Shown piece after piece: positions 56,383 through 64,000 of a DNA stretch of 64,000 nt. The notes beneath the pieces were generated by a model. That model was given only the letters and a program-made list of their open reading frames with translations. It was not told where the DNA came from and did not search any database. The position numbers were made by a program, and so were the translations under genes. The stretch covers positions 682,001 through 746,000 of the forward strand of contig NJPS01000006.1 of the NCBI GenBank assembly GCA_002946415.1, in the 5' to 3' direction. This stretch comes from Rutstroemia sp. NJR-2017a BVV2. Its lineage: Eukaryota > Ascomycota > Leotiomycetes > Helotiales > Rutstroemiaceae. Every line of letters begins with the position of its first letter. Within the stretch, counting starts at the first letter, position 1.

Positions 56383-57954
56383 AATTAGGGGGCGGGACCA
56401 TCATGTTTATCCGCAAAGAAAGGATAGGCAGATATTGACCCGAAGTATGCAGAGCTAGCGGATGGGATGGTTTCCCCCGCATTTTTAAAGTACCGACATC
56501 CGTCAAGACTTCTGATTGATGCGCTTCAAAAATTTTAGATGCAGGTCCTGCCTGTGGCGGCCACGAATAGCCTAAACCCCGGGGCAAAACTGGGGTGACG
56601 ATCTTTTACACCATGGCGGCGAATAGTCAAGTTCCGCGACAGAAGGAAATACAACCAATTTAAACAGCACAAGAAATTGAATTAGAGCAAAGGAATGTGG
56701 AGACCAACAACGGCGGAGTTGGTCGGCTATGCAGGACTGGCATCAGCACTGTAGCCTGAATTCCCACCAATAATAGGCTCGGAAAGGTTTATCGAGACTC
56801 GACACAGCTAGAAGATTGCTCTAAGTAAATATCGAAGTTCCCTACCGCTCCGCTCACTCTACTTACCTTTAACCTTACATGGGAGGGTCGTCGTTGTATA
56901 TTGGAGAAGAAAAGTTGCAAGGCGGTTTTCTCATGCTAGAAAAGCTAAGGGCACCACTGAGAATTTCGAAAGTTCGCACAGCAGCTGCAGAACCAACTGA
57001 CTGCGACTTTGCTATCGTATCGAAATGAGATCTCTTGAAACCAGAGAGACGCGTAGAGCCGCAGCACACAGCGGAAGCGTGGAATGATTTCTGTGTGGCA
57101 TAGGCGCACCTTCGAGAAGGGCTCCGAAGCTTAAGGCCAGGAGGCTCTGTTGGCGGCCGACCAGGCAGGATTAACACCTGCTCGCATGCATCCGCCTTGA
57201 AACTGGGAAGAAACCGAGATAAAAGTTCCACATCGCGTGCAACGAACAACGTGGATGTGAGGATATACTATAAGCTCGAGGAGATACTAGTAACAAATTG
57301 ATGTTACAGGTCCCCGCATGTTGACAGGTTGACAGGCGAGACAGGGACAAATTTAGCGTGTCTTACTTAAGCTGCGGGAGTGCCCGTTCGGCGAAAAGAG
57401 GTGCTTTCCCCCCCACGAGGTTGCAATGACAGCAGAAGCTCACGAAGATAGCAACACAACGTTCGTCGAATTGTTTGGCTTGATCAAGCAATGATGTCGC
57501 TTGTGTTTTTATATCTTCGTTTTTGCTTCGTTTTTTTACACTGATGCTCATGGTTTCTTTTGGGCTCGTTTGCTTATTGCGTGCATTGCTTTTCCAAATT
57601 CACCTTCTTTGCCCACACATCGATTAGCTTCGTTCCCCCAGATATCGCGAACAACAGCTACCACAGCATTCAATTGTCTATTTATATCGATTCTACATCA
57701 ATTGGCACGAAGATCTGGGTTAATGCAGCGTATGATTAGGCATCATTTATCGTTTTCGAATCCCTATTGGGCACGGCCGACAAGGTCATCCCATTGCGAC
57801 GCAGCTTCCCGCTCTCACCCCCCACTACGAATCTGCAGAGCCTTATATCAATTCAGTACAAGGACTACACAAACGAGAAAAGAAGAATCACAGAAAGTAG
57901 GAAAGAGATAGGAAGCAGAAAGAGAGGCTCAATGATCAAGAGGGCTTCGTTATC

Positions 57955-60900
57955 ATGTCTACAACACCAAGTACTCCGCGGAAACGGCAAGACCCGGCAA
58001 GAATCACATTAGACATCAACACCTACATCGGGATATTCCAGCGGAAATGGGATTTACAGATAAAACCGACAACTTCCACTGACTCGCCAATGGCTCGACA
58101 GGCACGCTTGAGGTCCGAAGAAGATCGTATTATCGATGAAATCGTCTCCAGAATCAGATACCTGTATCACAAGAGTGAGGCTCGAATTAACTGCGCCGTG
58201 GAGTTATTCAACGAAAATGCACATAAGCTATACAGTGGTTGGGTCTACAAAAAGAATGCGGAAGGAGGGGTGATTCCCGAGAAACAACGAAATAAGCCTA
58301 CGAGACTCATGTCTGACGAGCGTATGCAGATGTTGCAATGCTTGCGAGGTATATTGGCCGAAGAAGCACAAAAAGTTCAGTCGACCTCAACAACACCTTC
58401 ATTTGAACGGTTTCTTTCAAAAAGCACTCCCACGCCTAGCATTGCTCGTTCTGCGCTTCGGTCAACTCCCAATGACGCCCCAATTACTATTTCGATTACT
58501 CCTACCTCGAAGCTCCCAAACTCGAAGCTCGAAGCCAAGCGTTCACTGGAGGAATTTGCAGACTTGGATTCAAGTATGAAGAAAGCAAAACGACCTAATA
58601 TGAGCCATGCGTACGGAGATCCTGCTATGCCTCCACCCAAGTTCAATAACTCTCAATCGCAGCGACCGAGAACCGAGCAGACCCGAAAAATTGCTCTCGC
58701 AAGTGCGAACACCAGTTTTGCGACCACTGTCTCGAGCATCTTTTCGCAGCAGTCACAATCCGTTTCCAGTACACAGGAGACCGAGCCAGATACTGATACC
58801 ATCAAGTTACGTGGGGCAAGTTCGGCATGGACTAAGCAATCTCTCGTGGAAACTGAAGAAGTCAGGACTCAAAGTTCTGAGCACTGGGGTAGCAGCCTAG
58901 CTACCGACGATCTCTTCGAACTTGATGCCTTGGAAGAGGATTACGTTCGCGAGAAGAGATCATATGATTGGCTGGACCATGTCTTCCGTGAGTAGCTAAA
59001 TTAGAAGTACACCACCATACCGATTTTTGTTTGGCTGACTTCTGTTACTCTCAACATAGCATATACGCCAACTTGCCTCAAGGAGGCGCCGATATTCGTA
59101 GCTTACGAAATCGTTCGTGTTCTACTCTTTACCCAAGTTCCCATGGACGAATTCAACTTTCCATACGTTGACGAATGGCTCGATTATGATGTGCTATGGA
59201 GTTTCTTGAGAAGGTTGCCAGCTTTAAGTGATAAGAAATTTCCTGAACGATGCGAACAAGAAGCTTGGAATACAGCCAAAAATGGGTACAAGCTTGGCTT
59301 TCGTGGCGTGGTCTTCGCAGCTTCATTACGTCTCTCTCCAAACGATCCTGTATCTCTATTCAGCCTAAAACTACAGCCTCTGAAACTGGATTACTCCCAT
59401 CGACTCGAACGGCGATTCGGCAACGATCGATTTCTGGAATTGGAGGTACCAATCATTGAAGGTAGGACACAATCACACAATTCCTCAAAATCAGGGCCAA
59501 ATGTCTGGCAGTCTCTCATAGACTGGTTAGTGGATGCCGATCATCGACTATTAGGTAGGAGGTGGAAAGCATTCTTCGTGAAACCGAAAGAAGACAGGAA
59601 GGGCGACAAGAAAAAGAGATCGAGCTTATTGAAGTCAGAATCGGACGGATCGGATGCATCGAAAGCATTCCGTGTATACCTTTTCGCTACCGATGGAATT
59701 GGTATTTCGAAAGCAAGCTCTTCTAAGAAAACCAGTGGCCACGTAGCGATGAAGGTGCAAGGATTGCTCGATTGTATTAGGCCTACTCAAGAAAACAGTC
59801 ACCAACCTTACACCAAGCTATTTGCAAGAACCGCCCTTGGTATGCACTCGAGTTCTCTGCTGTTATCTTAATGTTGACCTTGTGAAGCTCTTTCCCGAAA
59901 CTCGGCTACCGTAACCGTCAAACGTGAACAGATCAGGTACAGGAAAGATTTTAAAGATACTGAAACTGAGTTGGAGGACATGACAGATGGTGCTGGTCGG
60001 ATGTCAAGAGCCCTTGCAGAGGCAGTGGCAGACATGCTCGAGTTGGGATATCGACCTACTGCATTTCAAGGGAGATTCGGCGAGGCAAAGGGATTATGGA
60101 CCGTTGATCACGATGACCACAGCGGCGAAATCTGGATCGAACTGTTCCATTCACAATGCAAATGGGTGCGCAGCAAGAATCGGAGCGCCGCGCTAGATCA
60201 TCCTTCTAATCGGACCTTGGAAGTGGTAAATTACTCAACTCCATTAAAGAGCGCTGATCTTAATACTCAGCTTCTTCCAATACTCGAGAATCGAACAAAG
60301 AAGCCACGGCTTATGAGAGATTCGATATGCCAGATGCTTGAAGAAGGTTTAGAACAACAGGTTGAGATACTGATAAGATCTTTAGAGACTCCTCAGTCCC
60401 TTCGTGCGTGGGTTCCTTCAACAAACTCTTCCATTCAAGATAGGCTTAAAGAAGGAGCCGTTGCCTATCGGGCAGGACTACCCGTTAAGCTCAACGAGAG
60501 GTTGAACTTACTTTTGGACGCTGGTTTTGACCCCCAAAAATTGCTCTATATGAAAGAACTTGCCAGGGCTGCCTTCAAATATAGATGCGAGGAACTGAAG
60601 GAAAGGTTGAACATTACAGTCAGCAAGTCAACATATGTATACATGATCCCGGACTTTTGGAAGATTTTAGAACCGAACGAGGTTTACCTTGACCTATCTA
60701 GCTTTGTGGATAATATGTCGAAATTCTCTGGTACGCTTTTGAAGAACGTTGACGTATTGGTAGCAAGGAACCCGGCACATTATGCGAGCGACATACAGCG
60801 TGTCACTGCTGTGTGCAAGGAACAATTCGTAGGCCTTCGAGATGTCATTGTTTTTTCCACCAAGGGCAAACCATCCCTGGCGGCTAAACTTTCAGGTGGA

Positions 60901-61998
60901 GATTATGATGGAGATATGGCTTGGGTTTGCTGGGATAACAGGATTGTGGACATATTCGAAAACGCTGAAGTGCCTTCCCCCTTGCCTGATCTAGTCAAGG
61001 AGGGCTTCATAATCAAAGACTCGACGAAGTATGCGGATCTGGTTAGAGGACACCCTGATCCGGCTTCCATTTTCTTGCGCAAAAGTTTCGAGTTCAACAT
61101 GCGTCCAAGCATGCTGGGAATCTGTACGTCTTTTAAGGAAGATGTGGCCTACAAGTATCCTGATCTCAACTCGAAAGTACTCATTTTTTTGTCGACTTTA
61201 CTCAGCAACCTGGTCGATCAAGCAAAACAAGGGTTCATATTCGGAGAGCCGCAGTGGCAGGCCGTACGGAAGCATATCATTGCGACCACAGGACAGTTAC
61301 ACAAGCCGAAGTATAAGATGAAAGAAATCGCATCTAGGCCAACGCATATTCTCGACTGGGTGGTCAAGGTAGCCCATGTCACAACAGAGAGGCTGCTCAC
61401 CGACTTCCATCAAAGTATTAAAGATCCTCCTCAGTGGGATGATGACCTTGCAAAATTCTACTCTTATGCGAGAAGACAAAAGGAAGTTGAGTGGAAGTCG
61501 CTTTTAGATGACCTTGATAAAGACATAGAGGACGTCAAGCTGCTGTGGGACAATCATTGGGGCTCACGACACAACGCCAAGGGCTTGGTTGATGAGGAGA
61601 ACCGACCAGATTTTGGTCCAATCCTTGAAGCATGCTTTGAAAAATACAAGTCAATTCGACCTCGGACGGCCACCATAGTATCGCGTTTACTTCTCAGCCA
61701 TGTCTCCGCGCCTGACTGCTCACAATGGGAACTTCTGAAGGCTTCAGCACTCTTCGCTTCGTACTCCGAGTCTTTTGTATCAAAGTTGGTATGGTGGATG
61801 GCGGGTAGACAGTACGCGCATATAAAGGCTCAGAAGAAAACAGGCATGGTTTCAGTTGCACCACATATGTATGCGATGTTGAAGGCAAATACGATCTTTG
61901 TCAAGCAACTGAGAGCAGAAAAACACGACCCGGAATTCTGGGAAAATGCGGGCGCAGTGAATGCGCTAGATGTGGATTTTTTAATGAATGATGACTGA
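57955..61998 (+). CDS. cellular RNA-dependent RNA polymerase (RNAi type)
   Basis: Three exons, 57955-58987, 59060-59839 and 59888-61998, give 1307 residues. Splice sites are GTGAGT...ACATAG and GTATGC...TGAAG, with phases 1 and 1. The first ~340 residues are Ser/Thr/Pro-rich with basic patches and probably form a disordered N-terminal extension. The polymerase domain follows. TAFQGRFGEAKGLW and IPDFWKILEPNEVYLDL lead to VLVARNPAHYASDIQRV and the catalytic loop LSGGDYDGDMAWVCWD, where D943, D945 and D947 form the DxDGD metal-binding motif of double-psi beta-barrel RdRPs. Family members (QDE-1, SAD-1 and RRP-3 in Neurospora) make double-stranded RNA for quelling or meiotic silencing. Which of these three it matches best cannot be decided by eye. 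The intact motif and length suggest a functional enzyme. Confidence 0.93.
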
Positions 61999-63118
61999 AT
62001 CTAGGATACCTTGTATAATTAATTTATTAGGAAACCGTGGATATGGGACAGCGTTTTGGAATATTTGGTATCATGACCCATCAGTGGTCAGTCAGTATAT
62101 CCTACATATGATGAATCAACCTCGTGTTCCTCTTCGGTATACTTACCATTGATGGAAATAGTTACGCCACTACAGGATATCTACAATCTAACTTCATAAT
62201 GCTCTTCGCAAATGTGATCATCACTTGTCGTTCAAGCACAAGCTCCTGTACAAAACAATACTGAGGAACAGCCCCGCTATTTCCACCACACTTTCCAAAC
62301 TCCTACACTACACGCATTCTCACCTAATGGGTGAAGAAGGGGCAGCGACACAGCTGATAGCTTCTTCATCTAGAAATACAAGCGCAGATTTCATCGCAGC
62401 TCCTAAGAAACCATCCATAAGCGCCTAGTGCCTGTCCTCCATGGACTTCCAATGAGGTCCCCAGAATCCTGGGCGAAATCAGACACGGTCATGTTGGGGT
62501 CAAAATTTTTAAGCCCTTTCTTAATCTAGAAGGTAAATGCAATTGCACAGGATTTCCAGATAACTTAAGTCATAGGTCGTATTTGCAAATTGGATCCTCT
62601 TTCATTGAGCTCGTTATGTATCCACGTTCTCTTTGGAAGTCAAGGGTCTTCTCAAACCATCTTCTAGAGCACATTATCATCTGAACTATTTAGCTCTTGA
62701 TCGCTGGCGAATGATATGTAGAAATAGAAAGGTGCTGGGGTGCTGCTCTTTTCCGTGATGACTTCCTGATTAGATCGATGGCTGGCAGGTCAATATATTC
62801 AACTATGGTCCTAGCAAAGGCCTAGTTAAGTATCTCGAGAGAAAGGAACTAATTAGGATATCCAGGCAGGGGCGGTCGCTGGTTCCTCAACGGTCCGGAA
62901 CGGCCTCGCTTCCATCATAAGAAATGAATCTTGATGGTCTAGATGGTTAGACACCGGGTATTTATTTGAAGGTTTCGCTCCCTCTCGTATCACTTCTCAC
63001 ATTACACTACTTTCAACTCATACTTAGAGCGAACAGCACGAACCGCACACCACAAAGCAAACTGAAATACTCCTTTTACATTACAGGCACCGAGGAACAA
63101 ACCCCCACTATACACACA
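61999..63118. other. intergenic region, no gene seen
   Basis: 1.1 kb downstream of the RdRP gene. A plus-strand frame at 62225-62428 is short and unrecognised. The final part is the likely promoter and leader of the small ORF at 63119. Confidence 0.5.
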
Positions 63119-63298
63119 ATGCCCAGCACCCCCTGGCAAACACCCAAGAAAGTCCAGCCCAAGCCGAAAAGCACACATGCGCAGTGCAATCACGATGGGC
63201 CACATGGACATACCGTCGTCGACCCGCCAAAGGAAAAGAACAAGCCACCGAAAACTGCTGGCGTGAAGTCGGGATCAGGCGGCACCGTTCATTCTTGA
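63119..63298 (+). CDS. small basic ORF, 59 residues
   Basis: ATG at 63119 in context CACACAATGCC opens 59 codons ending TGA at 63296-63298. The frame continues upstream to 62966, but only from a TTG codon. The product is Lys/Pro/Gly/His-rich: MPSTPWQTPKKVQPKPKS, then CNHDGPHGH, PPKEKNKPPK and a SGSGGTVHS end. It is hydrophilic with one Cys and no membrane segment. The CT/CA-rich leader and good start context favour a real gene, but I cannot name it and a chance ORF is possible. Confidence 0.4.
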   Translation: MPSTPWQTPKKVQPKPKSTHAQCNHDGPHGHTVVDPPKEKNKPPKTAGVKSGSGGTVHS

Positions 63299-64000
63299 TC
63301 AATAGCGCCGTCCGAGACGGATACAATGAAAAGATTTTGATCTAATCTCAGCACAAAGAGAAGGCTGATTTATTTGGCGATGATTGCACGAAAGTTGGTT
63401 GAAGGTAGTGGGATTTTTGTTTGGGAAATGGATAGATTGTTTTTGGCTTTTGTGCTACGTTCGAAAGGAGATGCTAGGAGTTGAAGATTAGGAGTTGAAA
63501 GTTGGGAGTTGATAGTGATGGAATATATATATCTATCCGAAACTAGGGGAGGCAACTGGGAGTCAAATTCTAGTTACTTGTTCTGGATACAGTATATATA
63601 TATATAAACAGAACCACCAAGTTATAGCATTCATTTATATACATCCAGAATACATGCTTCTTTCTTTCTGTTCTCTCAATAATACGCTTTCAAATATTAT
63701 ATTCCTGTTTACTTTCATTTTATTCCTATCTACTACATCATCGCTCATCTTCTTAATTTATATAAAATTATATCATATCTCCAGAAATCGATATCAATCT
63801 CCTCACTTTCTCATCGATGGAGAAAAAGAAGAGTGGAATGTATGAATGTCTTCTGTCTTTAGTATTACCGTCCTATACTGTGTATACTCTTCAAACTGCT
63901 ATCTACAGCTGTATGATCTTACGTTCATCTTAAGGCCAAGGCCAAGGCAAACTCCCACTTCTCTCCTTGACCCTGTTGATAGGAAACTAGATATTCTCTC
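63299..64000. other. AT-rich intergenic end of the window
   Basis: About 700 bases, AT-rich, with a (TA)n run near 63594-63606 and GGAGTTGA-type small repeats near 63478-63510. No gene was recognised. Confidence 0.5.

Larger units (their letters stand above)
56263..57954. other. intergenic region, divergent promoters
   Basis: 1.69 kb between the arabinofuranosidase and RdRP start codons. The arabinofuranosidase side carries the TATA box and putative sites listed separately. Open frames at 56875-57249 (minus) and 57501-57911 (plus) show no recognisable protein; the latter probably lies in the RdRP leader. Confidence 0.5.

Noticed and set aside
56875..57249. 124-codon minus-strand open frame
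   Set aside because: Good start codon but no domain, signal peptide or nearby exon; left out as a probable chance frame.
57501..57911. 136-codon plus-strand open frame before the RdRP gene
   Set aside because: It opens amid repeats of pyrimidines, overlaps the likely RdRP leader and shows no family similarity.
1..64000. Prophage, CRISPR array, bacterial operon or virus-like gene
   Set aside because: No array of regular direct repeats with spacers, no phage or viral structural genes, and intron-bearing fungal genes throughout; the RdRP is of the cellular RNAi type.

Overview
This is eukaryotic DNA from a filamentous ascomycete (Pezizomycotina). Genes carry short GT-AG introns, often with a TACTAA(C/T)-like branch point, they sit on both strands without operons, and the protein set is typically fungal (ERG6, zuotin, TOM5, NUO-20.8, GH51 arabinofuranosidase, cellular RNA-dependent RNA polymerase). 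Overall protein flavour suggests Leotiomycetes/Helotiales, but that placement is an impression, not something I could test. I see no prophage, CRISPR, rRNA or convincing tRNA. Gene models below were assembled by hand from exon fragments, splice consensus, reading phase and remembered family conservation.

Layout. 1-5.3 kb: 3' end of a HAM1-like lipid-binding-fold gene (+), a DUF1993 protein (-), a zinc-finger membrane protein (-). 6.5-11.4 kb: a DUF2439 (Dbl2/Mte1/ZGRF1-type) genome-maintenance protein (-) and an F-box-like protein (-). 11.4-14.6 kb: repeat-bearing intergenic DNA around a low-complexity coiled-coil gene (+). 14.6-24.4 kb: a dense housekeeping block: RVS167 (BAR-SH3), ERG6 (-), SLT11 (+), MZM1 (-), an unknown gene (+) and ZUO1 (+). 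25-29 kb: a seven-exon dynamin-like/SLIP-GC-like GTPase (-) beside a 62-bp tandem repeat. 30-39 kb: NUO-20.8 (-) divergent from NUP57 (+), a GNAT acetyltransferase (+), the tiny TOM5 gene (-) divergent from GCV2 (+). 39.9-51.2 kb: more accessory: a second F-box-like paralogue (-), a secreted HExxH metalloprotease (-), a membrane-anchored Hsp70-fold-like protein (+), DERA (+), and a secreted glycine-zipper/Gly-Ala repeat protein (-). 52-64 kb: a disordered protein (-), a GH51 arabinofuranosidase with one GC-AG intron (-), a cellular RdRP (+), and a 59-codon ORF (+).

Functional themes. Mitochondrial assembly and metabolism are well represented (MZM1 for complex III, NUO-20.8 for complex I, TOM5 for import, GCV2 for glycine cleavage). 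RNA processes include SLT11, NUP57 and the RdRP. Secreted products (metalloprotease, arabinofuranosidase, glycine-zipper protein) fit a plant-associated or saprotrophic life style.

The items most worth a second look are the secreted glycine-zipper protein, the metalloprotease whose HExxH motif is split by an intron and which ends in a Cys-rich tail, the F-box-like paralogue pair, the Hsp70-like membrane protein, the 62-bp tandem repeat, and a recurrent switch of the sense strand from C-rich to G-rich inside many genes.
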